64,000 nt of DNA from a virus, in the IMG/VR virus record IMGVR_UViG_3300020470_003436, positions 1 through 64,000 of that record; one strand, given 5' to 3'. The notes under the pieces were generated by a model. It worked only from the letters and a program-made list of their open reading frames with translations, did not search any database and had not been told where the DNA came from. A program made the position numbers and the translations under genes. The stretch's first letter is position 1, and each line of letters starts with the position of its first letter. Below, one piece after another: positions 17,709 to 26,802 of the stretch.

Positions 17709-19223
17709 ATGCCAGGAATTAATGTCACCACTGCGGTGCGCACAGGACCTGTGGGTACCGGAGATATTGTGGCAGGGCAATGGTTTGTCGCTGGGGAGAC
17801 TGAGCGCGGAGACCTAGCCGTGCCAACACTATGTCGTAGCTTTAGCGATTATGTAAAATACTACGGAGATTATCAAGCTGGTAACCTTTATCAGTATGTA
17901 AAGACATATTTTGATGAGGGTGGTACACGTTGCTATGTTCAACGTGCTCTTGGTGCATCTAGCGCTACTGCCACAAAAACACTTGATGACGCTTCAGGTA
18001 ATGATACAATCACATTCACTGCCAAGAATGCAGGGCAATGGGGTAACAAACTTGCTGTACAAGTTGTTGCCGCTGACGTCGCTGGATTCAGAGTAAAAAT
18101 TTATTTAAACGATGTTCTTTTGCTAACAACTCGTGACTGTACAGATGTTACAGATTGTATAAATCTTATCAACACTACATCATCAGTTAACTATTTGATT
18201 GTTGCGTCTGATGATACAACTTCATCGGCTAACCCTGCTGTTGTTGCTAAAACATCTTTAGCGAGTGGGGCAAACGGAAACAACCCTCTTACAGACGCTG
18301 AAGCAGTAACTGCACTTGATTTACTTTCTCGTTCATACAAGTCAGGCGCTGTTTCTTTGCCGGGTCGTACTGGAACAACAATTTGGAATGGCCTTGTTGC
18401 ACACGCTCAGGCTAACAACCGAATAGCGATTTGTGGATTTGGTTCTACGCAAACAGCCGCTCAAGCTAAAACTGCGGCTTCTGCATATTACTCAAATGCT
18501 GGCGCAAGCCACATGGGGTTCTATTTCCCACATGTTAAGGTTCCAGCACCTGCAAGTTCTGAACTTGCTTCTTTGAATGAAGCAGGTTCTGCTGTAGAAC
18601 CAACACCGTTAACTTCAACTGTTACAATTGACCCAACTGCTTATGTTGCGGCGGCACGTACTCGTGCGATTGAAGCTGCTGGTGGTCCATGGCGTGCAGG
18701 CGCTGGTCAGATTTCATCTGCGATAACTATCACAGATTTAGCAACTGATGTTACTCCAGCCGTAGGTGACTTGCTTGATGAAGCTAGAGTAAATGGTTTA
18801 CGTAAAATTGGTGGACAGATTAGAGTTTATGGCGCTCGTTCAGTTTCTAACGATGAAGCTAACTGGCGGTTCATAACATTGCGTGACACAGTCAATTACA
18901 TTGTGTATGGTTGTGAAGATCGCATGGAACAATTTGTGTTCAACACAATTGATGGACGTGGAAACCTTTTTGGACGCATTCGTGCATCATTAAAAGCTTG
19001 GCTTGATCCAATGCGTATTGCTGGTGGGCTTTATGAAGCGTATGATGACAATGGTAATTTAGTGGACCCCGGTTATTCTGTAGTAGTTAACTCTACCAAC
19101 AACCCAAATACTCAACTCGCTACCGGACTTGTAAAAGCTTCGGTTGGTGTAAGAGTTTCTGGTGTTGCTGATCTTATTGAAGTAGAAGTAACCAAGAGCA
19201 ACCTAACGGCCCCAATTCTATAA
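17709..19223 (+). CDS. contractile tail sheath protein
   Basis: 504 residues. The outer tail sheath contracts to drive the tube through the cell envelope. Diagnostic features are the N-terminal MPGINVTTAV with GDIVAGQWFVAGETERGD, the SFSDYVKYYGDY and YFDEGGTRCYVQRA segments, and the C-terminal domain (GLRKIGGQIRVYGARS, WRFITLRDTVNYI, IEVEVTKSNL). A strong GGAGG site precedes the start. It is followed immediately by the tube gene, the standard myovirus pair. Confidence 0.93.
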   Translation: MPGINVTTAVRTGPVGTGDIVAGQWFVAGETERGDLAVPTLCRSFSDYVKYYGDYQAGNLYQYVKTYFDEGGTRCYVQRALGASSATATKTLDDASGNDTITFTAKNAGQWGNKLAVQVVAADVAGFRVKIYLNDVLLLTTRDCTDVTDCINLINTTSSVNYLIVASDDTTSSANPAVVAKTSLASGANGNNPLTDAEAVTALDLLSRSYKSGAVSLPGRTGTTIWNGLVAHAQANNRIAICGFGSTQTAAQAKTAASAYYSNAGASHMGFYFPHVKVPAPASSELASLNEAGSAVEPTPLTSTVTIDPTAYVAAARTRAIEAAGGPWRAGAGQISSAITITDLATDVTPAVGDLLDEARVNGLRKIGGQIRVYGARSVSNDEANWRFITLRDTVNYIVYGCEDRMEQFVFNTIDGRGNLFGRIRASLKAWLDPMRIAGGLYEAYDDNGNLVDPGYSVVVNSTNNPNTQLATGLVKASVGVRVSGVADLIEVEVTKSNLTAPIL

Positions 19224-19237
19224 GGAGATTATAAGAC

Positions 19238-19726
19238 ATGAAAACCACTCAAAGACAAATAGTAGGCGCAATTGAGCCTTCAGACTTGCCCGGAGCTGGC
19301 GCTGGTCATATTAGAGGCCCAGAGATGCAAACAGGTCAGGCTACTAATTACTTTGCTACTGTAAGTGGTGGGGAAATTAGTGCCGCTGTAGAAAAAATCT
19401 ACGACGGAAACAATGCTTTCCCTGATGTTCTATGTGCCCCTTCAGAAATTGGTGATATAACTGTAAGCAAATTCTATGATGAGCAGTATGACTTAACATT
19501 TTTAGAAAAACTGCGTCAAATGGTAGGACGTGTATACTACGACGTGACTATATTTACGCTAGATTGTGATCTAAAAGTTTCTGGTTCAGAGCGTGTTTAC
19601 CCACGCTGCCTGCTAGTAGGACTTTCAGACATTGATGGTGACGCATCTTCTGGTGCCCCATCATCATTCTCGCTTACATTTGCAGTTTCGCAAATTACAC
19701 CAACTGAAGGCACCGTAGTAGCTTAA
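19238..19726 (+). CDS. tail tube protein, gp19-like
   Basis: 162 residues, the usual size for T4 gp19-type tube proteins, which stack as rings inside the sheath. Visible features include FDATVSGGEIS-like strand starts (FATVSGGEISAAVEKIYDG), a central GDITVSKFYDEQYDLTFLEKL, a YYDVTIFTLD strand and a C-terminal SFSLTFAVSQITPTEG. Fourteen bases after the sheath gene with its own AAGGAG site. Confidence 0.88.
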   Translation: MKTTQRQIVGAIEPSDLPGAGAGHIRGPEMQTGQATNYFATVSGGEISAAVEKIYDGNNAFPDVLCAPSEIGDITVSKFYDEQYDLTFLEKLRQMVGRVYYDVTIFTLDCDLKVSGSERVYPRCLLVGLSDIDGDASSGAPSSFSLTFAVSQITPTEGTVVA

Positions 19727-19748
19727 ACAATTAAAGGAAAGAAGAGAT

Positions 19749-20489
19749 ATGGCTATTCCAACCACGAGTAAATGGGTTCGTCTTGACGAACTACACCCAC
19801 GATTTAAAGATAGGCTAGAGGCGTTTTTCAACGATCCTGAGATAAAAGGAAAAGTTGCTGTTGTATCTGGTGTTCGTACCTACGCACAGCAAAAGCGCCT
19901 TTATGATGGCTACATTAGCAAAAAGCCGGGGTTCAATCTGGCCGCCAACCCAGATAGAAAAAAATCTAATGGGTTTCAGGGCAGTTATCACATGGCTCAG
20001 CCTTCATTTGGGTCTTACGGCTATGCTGTAGACTTTAGAATAATCAAATGGGGCGGCGGCATGAGCACCAATAAGGTCAATGCTGTAGCTAAAAAATATG
20101 GTATTCAAAAAACCGTACCTTCGGAGTGGTGGCATCACCAGCCCGGATATGTTTCTGGTGGAAAATTTGTTTGGTTTGATGCTCCAGCTATTTCAGGTGA
20201 GAAGAAAATCACTAAAGCTGTTGCTGAACCCGAAAAGAGTGTTTTCAAGTTTATTGAAGACTGCATGAAACTTGTTCTCCGTCGTGGAAGCAAGGGACCT
20301 GCTGTTGAATTACTGCAAAAACTTCTTGTTGCGCAGGGATATAAGCTAACACGTCATAAGAACCGTACAGGAATTGACGGAGATTTTGGTCCTGCCACAC
20401 AACGTGCTGTTAAGCGATTCCAAAAAGACGATGGTCTTGTCGCTGATGGTATTGTAGGCAAAAAGTCTTGGGCAGCATTAACTGACTAA
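19749..20489 (+). CDS. endolysin: M15 peptidase plus peptidoglycan-binding domain
   Basis: 246 residues. Residues about 10-135 are a zinc D,L-carboxypeptidase/VanY-type M15 domain: SGVRTYAQQKRLYDG, then H81 (GSYHMA), D95 (GYAVDFR), E126 and H129 (SEWWHH) as zinc ligands and catalytic acid. Residues about 177-243 are a PG_binding_1 domain (LRRGSKGPAVELLQKLL, GDFGPATQRAVKRFQKDDGL, DGIVGKKSWAAL). It cuts the peptide part of the cell wall. There is no signal peptide, so it needs a holin or acts from the virion; its place between tube and chaperone genes allows either. Confidence 0.88.
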   Translation: MAIPTTSKWVRLDELHPRFKDRLEAFFNDPEIKGKVAVVSGVRTYAQQKRLYDGYISKKPGFNLAANPDRKKSNGFQGSYHMAQPSFGSYGYAVDFRIIKWGGGMSTNKVNAVAKKYGIQKTVPSEWWHHQPGYVSGGKFVWFDAPAISGEKKITKAVAEPEKSVFKFIEDCMKLVLRRGSKGPAVELLQKLLVAQGYKLTRHKNRTGIDGDFGPATQRAVKRFQKDDGLVADGIVGKKSWAALTD

Positions 20490-20503
20490 TTCGTGTGCAC
20501 TGG

Positions 20504-20532
20504 TTGACACACATCTTAGTATTTGATAATAT
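20504..20532 (+). promoter_or_regulatory. leaderless promoter of the tail-assembly chaperone
   Basis: TTGACA (20504-20509), 17 bases, TAATAT (20527-20532), six bases, ATG at 20539. Confidence 0.7.
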
Positions 20533-20538
20533 ATAAGT

Positions 20539-21075
20539 ATGGATACACGAACAAATCAAAACGCTTCAGAAGGAGATGCGCCTATAAACGTACCTTCTGC
20601 AGCGCCTCAAGCAAAAGAGAAAAGCGCACCTAGATTATCAATTTTAGATCAGTTGAAAGAAGAAATCTCTAAAGAGGTTACTAGGCCTGATATTGAAATG
20701 GAAGTACCTGAGCGTGCTGGCGTTACTGTTAGGTTCTCACCTAATATAACTAACGAGCAGTTAAAGTCTTGGCGTAGAAACTCAACTAACAGAAAGACTG
20801 ATGAACTTGATTCTATTAAGTTTTCTTGTTATGTTGTAGGTCAAACAGTTCAAGGCATTTATTTCAATGAAGAACTTGTTGAAGATGCTAACGGCAATGT
20901 TGTTACTTTTGCATCTCCAGAAATTTTGGAGATGACGAACACTACACGCCCTCTTCCTGATGCTATTCGTGCGTTTTACGCTACTGACCCTCACCTAGAA
21001 TCAGTTGCTATCAAGATTCTTGATTATGCTGGTTACGGTGATGAAGTGGACGCAGAGGACCCTACGAGGGGCTAG
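20539..21075 (+). CDS. tail assembly chaperone (short form)
   Basis: 178 residues, directly before the tape measure where tailed phages keep the G/T-type chaperones that coat the tape measure during tail assembly. The N-terminal 35 residues are disordered; the core includes LDQLKEEISKEVTRPDIEM and VTVRFSPNITNEQLKSWRR. The stop at 21073-21075 falls in a region where the -1 frame is open and continues for 63 more codons without any start codon of its own, which suggests programmed frameshifting (see the next entry). Confidence 0.7.
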   Translation: MDTRTNQNASEGDAPINVPSAAPQAKEKSAPRLSILDQLKEEISKEVTRPDIEMEVPERAGVTVRFSPNITNEQLKSWRRNSTNRKTDELDSIKFSCYVVGQTVQGIYFNEELVEDANGNVVTFASPEILEMTNTTRPLPDAIRAFYATDPHLESVAIKILDYAGYGDEVDAEDPTRG

Positions 21076-21263
21076 TTGATCACCTATCACATGATCACCG
21101 GATAAGATCAGCAGCCCGACTTGGAGAAGCCTTTCATACCGACCCGATTGAAATCCTTAGTTCGGATTTTGATACATGGTTAATCCGTATCGCTTGCGCA
21201 CAGGCTTTGGCTAGGGATCAAGAAGAAGCGGAGCGTCGGAGAAGAGCACAAGGTGGCTTCTAA
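21066..21263 (+). CDS. -1 frame extension of the tail assembly chaperone
   Basis: The -1 frame is open from 21045 to a TAA at 21261-21263 and contains no ATG, GTG or TTG before the conserved-looking part. The peptide (HTDPIEILSSDFDTWLIRIA, then CAQALARDQEEAERRRR) resembles the C-terminal extension of long tail-assembly chaperones. The shift must occur between 21045 and 21075; GAGGGGC at 21066-21072 directly before the stop is one candidate slip site. Two copies of the palindrome TGATCA (21077-21082, 21092-21097) could form a stimulating hairpin four bases later. Slippery site not proven. Confidence 0.6.
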   Translation, partial: EGLVDHLSHDHRIRSAARLGEAFHTDPIEILSSDFDTWLIRIACAQALARDQEEAERRRRAQGGF

Positions 21264-21328
21264 GCGCCTTTAGGTGCGGTAGAATACTATTATAATTAAT
21301 AGATTTTTGCCTACCCTTTGGAGAACCC

Positions 21329-24300
21329 ATGGCTGACACCCGGTCTACAGTTTCAATTAAAGTTAATATTGACGCTGATGGTGCTGCGGCGCAAATCAAG
21401 GTCCTTGAACAACGCTTAAAATCTTTAGAAAAGGTTTCAGATAGGGTTGGGGGCAGAGGCCGTAAAAGTATCGCTGGCCAAATGGATAAAGCCACCAGCG
21501 CATTCTCTAGACTCGGTAAGGGCATGGCGGGTGTTACGAAGGGATTCGGCCAACTCCTTGGAGCCATGACGAAAGTCAACTTTATTGCCATGGCGGCTGA
21601 AATGGCGGTATTTACTGCTGGTTTGTTAGCGATTAAATTAGCGTTGCTGACTGGGCGTGCTGCGGCACAAGTATGGTCAGTGGCCATGAAGGGTGTTTCT
21701 GTGGCCGCTGCGACAGTTACTGCTGGTTTGGCTACGGCTGCGGCTGCTATGCGCCAGTTTCAAGAAGCACAGATGACTCCGTTTTTGGGCGGAAAGTCAG
21801 TCGGAATGGGTCGTGCTAGAGGCATAAGCCGTGGTATGGGTGCAAGAAACATGGGTCTTCTTGGCGGTCAAGGAGCGCAACAAGTTGCTGCTGCACAGGC
21901 TAAGGGCGGATTTAAAGGTGTAAATAGTGCTAGTTTTATTTCAGCTTTAATTAACGCTGCTGGTAGCGCTGATCCCGCAGCGCTTGCGGCTGTGTTAAGT
22001 CAAACGACTGTAAGTGGGGCAAGGAACGCTATGAGCGGCTTGGCGGGCGTTAATAAAGATGCTTTGTCTGGTGCTACTACTTTTGAAGGATTAGCTTCTG
22101 CTCTTGGAGGCGCAACTAAGGCTGGTTTTGGTAGCACAGGCGAGACAATGGCTAACACCTTTATTGGAACCGTTAAGACTGGTTTTGCTGGCATGAAAAC
22201 CATGTTTGCTGATATGGGCGCTCCAATGCTGGAGCCAATGCGTGAAGCTTTCATGCAAATCAATCAAATATTGACTAATAACTTTTTGGTTCTTCAGTCT
22301 ATCATTCAAAAATTTGGTGCTAATTCTATGGCACCCACGATGGTCACAATATTTGACCGAATGATGAAGTGGATAACTAGAAATGTTATTGACCATTTGG
22401 ACAACATTAAAGAAATGGGTGAAAACTTTGTTGGCTTCTTCAGAAGCATAAAGAATTTTTTCCAAGGAATGGGCGCTTGGCTTGTACAGTTTGAGCCTGC
22501 TGCTAATGTTATTATTGACATGTTTAAGGCTGCGTCTAATGCGAATTCGTCTGGACTTTTTAGACAGTTTTCTAAGCTACTTACTGATAACGCTGAGGGA
22601 ATTAAAGAGTTTGGTGCTGCGTCAGGGCGTTTGTTCGGCGGCGTGATGAACTTATTTGCTGGGGGTAACAGAGGATTCTTTGAGAGAATCCCTATGATTG
22701 TACAAACAATGGACACAATCACTACGAAACTTATTCCAGCTATTTCTGATTTGTGGAATAGGATAGCTCCTGTTTTTGATAGGTTGCCTGAGGTTATAGA
22801 CAGTGTGGCGCAGGCGATCAATGCAGTTGCTCCGTTTATTGGTATGTTGGCTAGCGCTATTAGTCAAGTTATTGGCATTTTATCTAAGCTAGGCCCTTTG
22901 CTAGGCATGATGGTGTTTGCTGGCGCAGGTGCTTCCGGAGCAAAATTGTTTGGTATAGGTACTATGGCTCGGGGTTTGGGAAGAGCGACGGGCTTGAATG
23001 CAGCAAATCTAGGTGGTAAAGCTCGTGCGTGGTGGAATGCTCCTGCTAGAGGACAGCAAGCTCTTGGCAAAGGCATGCACGGTCCAGTACTGACCAATGC
23101 GGTAAAGTATGGTAGATATGCCAGAATGGCCGGAGGATTAACAACCGCAGTGGCTGGAGGCGCTATGGCTGTTCAAGGCGGCATGGAGGCATGGAATACG
23201 GGTAGATTTTCTGGTAAAATGGCCATGGGTGCTGGTTTGGGTATAATGGGCGCTGGTATGATGGGGTTGACTGTAACTGGTCCTGTTGGAGCTGCAATTA
23301 TAGCGACTGCTCTTTTGACGGAAGGTATTTTAGCTTACTTCGGTAATAAAAAGTTTAAAGCCGACTCTAGAAAGGCTATGGAAGAGGCTTTTGAATCCCG
23401 TGATAAAGCAAGAGAGAAAAAGTTTACAGATGGAACATTTGGTGTGGACGATTTCAATATCCTAACACAAGAGGCCAAACTTTTAGAGGCGGCGATTGAG
23501 GCTGGCTTTGATGATAAGGGAGAATGGAAGGGCGAAGGCGACACTCCGGAAATGCGTGCATATTTACGCTTCCTTGAGGAGCATGGCGTTGAAGGCGCTA
23601 CACAGAAGCACCGAGATGAGTCTTTACAGACAGCAGTAGATGAAGGCGAACTTGAAGCGTTGCAGGAAGATATATTAAAGGCCGAGGAAAACAGGCTAGC
23701 TCACATTACAAAGTTCGCTGAACAAACAAACCTTGCGTTTGAAAAATTAGGAATGTCGCTGGAAATAACTGCCGAAGAAGCCACAGAGCTAGGTCAAAAA
23801 CTATATGGTATAGACTTCTTTCAATCCGGTGGCGGTGTACTGGGTGGACTAATGTTAGCCTCACACTTGGGGGAGATAGACAGGAACCAAGCTTTCACTC
23901 CAAACTTCTCTGGGTCTATGTTGAGCCAAAATGAAAGCATGCTTTCTGCTGATGCTGCTCTGAATGCGTTAGCGGGCGATTTCAACATGAACAACTTACA
24001 GGACTTTACAAGTAAGTTTGCTGGATATGAAATCTCACGAGGCATGTCGGCTGATATGGCGGGCTTGTCTGCTCTTGTAGAGGTTAGACAACATGCTGAA
24101 GCTGGAGTGTTCGGTACAAACAAGAACGCTGCGTTAGAAGCGGTAAATGTTGCTGAGCAACAGATGTTTGCAGATATGGGTATGAGTTACAACATGGACT
24201 CTATCATGTTGAAGGCAGCGTTTGATACTGGCGGCATTGAGGCTGTTGAGGCCAAGATAACGGAGACGCAACAAGTAAGGCGTGCGATAGCTGGAACTGA

Positions 24301-24772
24301 CAAATCCCAAGATGCCTTTGGAAGAATACAGCAGATAGAACAGATCTCTGGAGTTAACTTAAGAACAGACCAAGATTTCTTACAGAACATGGGTGGACGA
24401 ATTACAGATGAGCAATTAGATGAACTTGGCATTCAGTCACACAGAGCCGCCTATTCCGATACTGGTAGACAATATAACGTGACGACTTCTGATGAGTATA
24501 GGATTGAAGCACTTATGGCGAAAGCTGAAGCGGGCGACGAAGCAGCCAATGAGGCTTTGAATGAAATTATGAACCAGTGGATGCTTGATAGTGACGACAT
24601 GGATGGTAAGCGTAACCAATTGTTAGAAGGTATTTTAGAGGCGGCACAGAATCCAGTTGTAATTATAAATGGTCAGGAAGCTGGGGGAGCAGAAGTAACA
24701 ATATCAACAGTAGCCGAATCAATCCGAAATACAGCGCAAACCGTAACCTCGGCTTTAACAGGACTAGTCTAA
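21329..24772 (+). CDS. tape measure protein
   Basis: 1147 residues, sets tail length and occupies the tube lumen. The N-terminus is coiled-coil (QIKVLEQRLKSLEKVSDRVG). It is followed by hydrophobic segments (FIAMAAEMAVFTAGLLAIKL, and Ala/Gly/Met-rich stretches around residues 530-560 and 620-670) and a helical acidic C-terminal half. Using the rule of about 0.15 nm per residue the tail would be near 170 nm. TTGGAG precedes the ATG. It sits directly after the frameshifted chaperone, the canonical order. Confidence 0.9.
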   Translation: MADTRSTVSIKVNIDADGAAAQIKVLEQRLKSLEKVSDRVGGRGRKSIAGQMDKATSAFSRLGKGMAGVTKGFGQLLGAMTKVNFIAMAAEMAVFTAGLLAIKLALLTGRAAAQVWSVAMKGVSVAAATVTAGLATAAAAMRQFQEAQMTPFLGGKSVGMGRARGISRGMGARNMGLLGGQGAQQVAAAQAKGGFKGVNSASFISALINAAGSADPAALAAVLSQTTVSGARNAMSGLAGVNKDALSGATTFEGLASALGGATKAGFGSTGETMANTFIGTVKTGFAGMKTMFADMGAPMLEPMREAFMQINQILTNNFLVLQSIIQKFGANSMAPTMVTIFDRMMKWITRNVIDHLDNIKEMGENFVGFFRSIKNFFQGMGAWLVQFEPAANVIIDMFKAASNANSSGLFRQFSKLLTDNAEGIKEFGAASGRLFGGVMNLFAGGNRGFFERIPMIVQTMDTITTKLIPAISDLWNRIAPVFDRLPEVIDSVAQAINAVAPFIGMLASAISQVIGILSKLGPLLGMMVFAGAGASGAKLFGIGTMARGLGRATGLNAANLGGKARAWWNAPARGQQALGKGMHGPVLTNAVKYGRYARMAGGLTTAVAGGAMAVQGGMEAWNTGRFSGKMAMGAGLGIMGAGMMGLTVTGPVGAAIIATALLTEGILAYFGNKKFKADSRKAMEEAFESRDKAREKKFTDGTFGVDDFNILTQEAKLLEAAIEAGFDDKGEWKGEGDTPEMRAYLRFLEEHGVEGATQKHRDESLQTAVDEGELEALQEDILKAEENRLAHITKFAEQTNLAFEKLGMSLEITAEEATELGQKLYGIDFFQSGGGVLGGLMLASHLGEIDRNQAFTPNFSGSMLSQNESMLSADAALNALAGDFNMNNLQDFTSKFAGYEISRGMSADMAGLSALVEVRQHAEAGVFGTNKNAALEAVNVAEQQMFADMGMSYNMDSIMLKAAFDTGGIEAVEAKITETQQVRRAIAGTDKSQDAFGRIQQIEQISGVNLRTDQDFLQNMGGRITDEQLDELGIQSHRAAYSDTGRQYNVTTSDEYRIEALMAKAEAGDEAANEALNEIMNQWMLDSDDMDGKRNQLLEGILEAAQNPVVIINGQEAGGAEVTISTVAESIRNTAQTVTSALTGLV

Positions 24773-24773
24773 A

Positions 24774-25541
24774 ATGGCTAGGGTTCTAACCACGTTTATA
24801 ACACCTGACAATGCGGTAGTTAATTCACCGTTTAGGTCCGTTACCCCAAAACGTGCAATACTTAAAAGACACATAAACGACACATCTGATTTATCTGGGT
24901 ACGATTCAACTATATCAGATTCTATTGAGTTTCCTTTCGGCCCGAAAGATTTAAAACACGACGGAATGGCAGTGAACATGGCAGAAATAGCTAGGCCGGG
25001 AAAAGTGCCGCTATTAGAAGTAGATGCTCCCAAGCTAAGGAGTGTTACGTTTAATGCCGTAATATCAAATAAAGCGTCAGGCGGAACAATATCTGTTATT
25101 CCCATGTTGGAGACATTGGAAATGCTCGCTGGTTCTGGAGCCGCTTGTACTTTTACTTATGGGACTACAAAACTAGGGTTTACTGTTTGTTTGGTCAATT
25201 TCAGCTATACGGTTAAATACCGCAACTCAGAAGGAGAGCCTGTAAGGGTTGACGCTTCACTTACCTTAAGAGAAAAGCCTGTCTTTACACAGCAATTAGT
25301 GCAATTAGATGTTATTCCCTATACGCCTCCCGTGCAAAAACCGGGAGACCCTCCTCCTGATCCAGAGGGCGAGCCTCCATGGTACACGGTTCACTCTCAG
25401 TTTGACCCCACAGGAGAAGATTACGACCGAATGGCTGTATTGTGGCAGCTTGCTCAAGATGATCCAGAAACATATGGGCAGGCATACGAGAATGCTATGA
25501 AGCAAAGAATTGGTTTTATTTCTCCAAACGTTGCTTCTTAA
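24774..25541 (+). CDS. baseplate/tube-associated protein (CIS tube N-domain-like)
   Basis: 255 residues. The segment SIEFPFGPKDLKHDGMAVNM followed by EIARPGKVPLLEVDAPKLRS resembles the N-terminal domain of contractile-injection-system tube/LysM baseplate proteins (gp53/XkdP group). A Pro-rich stretch (KPGDPPPDPEGEPP, about residues 186-200) leads to a helical tail. Two bases after the tape measure and before the hub gene, so a role at the tube-baseplate joint is likely. Family placement is moderate. Confidence 0.65.
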   Translation: MARVLTTFITPDNAVVNSPFRSVTPKRAILKRHINDTSDLSGYDSTISDSIEFPFGPKDLKHDGMAVNMAEIARPGKVPLLEVDAPKLRSVTFNAVISNKASGGTISVIPMLETLEMLAGSGAACTFTYGTTKLGFTVCLVNFSYTVKYRNSEGEPVRVDASLTLREKPVFTQQLVQLDVIPYTPPVQKPGDPPPDPEGEPPWYTVHSQFDPTGEDYDRMAVLWQLAQDDPETYGQAYENAMKQRIGFISPNVAS

Positions 25542-25590
25542 CCAAGTAACTAGTTAATAATTGGGGCTGGAAACTATAAGCTTAATGCTG

Positions 25591-25596
25591 TAGAAT
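25591..25596 (+). promoter_or_regulatory. -10 element of a leaderless promoter (hub gene)
   Basis: TAGAAT exactly six bases before the ATG at 25603; no clear -35 is seen. Confidence 0.45.
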
Positions 25597-25602
25597 AAGT
25601 AT

Positions 25603-26802
25603 ATGCCTGAAGAAACGTTAGATTTAAAGCCTGTAACCTTAGATTCGCTAATTGTTGGCGAAGTAGGCGATGGCGCTTTAGCAGAAATAAAAGACTCCAT
25701 AATAGCTTTTTCTTGTGAGCTAACAGCCGACCGTGTAAGCTCTATTACTTTTACCGTGTATGACCCACAATTTAAAATGCACGATCTTAATTATTTCCTA
25801 ATTCAGCGAACTGTAGCATTTAATAACATGTTGTATGAAATAGCCACAGTTACTCTTAATCACAAAAACCGAGACACAATTCAAGTAACGTGCCGTAATA
25901 AAGCAATGGAAAGAATGAGAAGAGCTAAAGGTCAACATTCATGGGGAACGATATCCCCTACTGACTTAGCTGCTTTAATTGCCAGAAAGTACGGGCTTTC
26001 TTTTTTCGGGGAGCCGTCTCCGATCAATGGGACGATCTCTAGAAAGCAAGATCAGAATAATGAGGAGTCAACCTATCAAGTTCTTCAAAGATTGGCAAAA
26101 GATTTAGAGTTTAGATTTTTTGAAGCAAAAGGAACGCTTTTCTTTGCTTCAGAAGAATATATTGTTGGTGCACAAGGCTTGATTCAGATGACTGTGCCGG
26201 GGAGAGAAGCCATAACGCTTTCTGACGGTTCGTTTTCAACAGACACAGTGTTTACCTTATCCGCTAACTTGAAACGAAGCCAAGACACTGAGAAGCCTGC
26301 AACTTTTACTGCGACAGTGTATAAGAACCCGACCACAGAACAACTATACCCCGGATTAGGTGCGGCTTTTTACAAAATAAAAGAGAAAAAAGTTGCCGAT
26401 CCGGAAACTTTAGAGATGGTAACTTCGTATGACAGGGTGCCGTTCCCTACTTATTCAGATTTATTTTTTATAGATAAGGTAGCCTACGGTATTGGGCCAA
26501 CTGCACAAGTTTCTATATCGGGGACTTCAATTTTGGAAACTTCTGACATGGTGTGTTCAACTGAAACATTCCAGTCTGGATCTGCAGGAATTTGTGTAGA
26601 AAGAATACAGCAAGCTGTGGGTATTGATGTTGAGAGCAGAACTGGCATTTTTGATAGCAATACTGAAATTAAAGTTAAAGAGTTCCAGACAGCCAACTCA
26701 CTTACATCTAACGGTATTGTGGGTCCTGAGACATGGGCTAAAATAGAAGAGCAAGGCTTAACAAACGTTTCTGCGCCAATAACAGATATTAGGGCATCAT
26801 GA
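25603..26802 (+). CDS. baseplate hub protein with C-terminal peptidoglycan-binding domain
   Basis: 399 residues. Residues 1-310 resemble late-control gpD/gp27-like hub proteins: CELTADRVSSITFTVYDPQF, DTIQVTCRNKAMERMRRAKG, TSPTDLAALIARKYGL-like helix, and TYQVLQRLAKDLEFRFFEAK. Residues about 330-385 are a PG_binding_1 domain (VERIQQAVGIDVESRTGIFD, VKEFQTANSLTSNGIVGPET). A wall-binding module on the hub would bring the tail tip to peptidoglycan. Overlaps the next gene by four bases (ATGA). Confidence 0.75.
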   Translation: MPEETLDLKPVTLDSLIVGEVGDGALAEIKDSIIAFSCELTADRVSSITFTVYDPQFKMHDLNYFLIQRTVAFNNMLYEIATVTLNHKNRDTIQVTCRNKAMERMRRAKGQHSWGTISPTDLAALIARKYGLSFFGEPSPINGTISRKQDQNNEESTYQVLQRLAKDLEFRFFEAKGTLFFASEEYIVGAQGLIQMTVPGREAITLSDGSFSTDTVFTLSANLKRSQDTEKPATFTATVYKNPTTEQLYPGLGAAFYKIKEKKVADPETLEMVTSYDRVPFPTYSDLFFIDKVAYGIGPTAQVSISGTSILETSDMVCSTETFQSGSAGICVERIQQAVGIDVESRTGIFDSNTEIKVKEFQTANSLTSNGIVGPETWAKIEEQGLTNVSAPITDIRAS

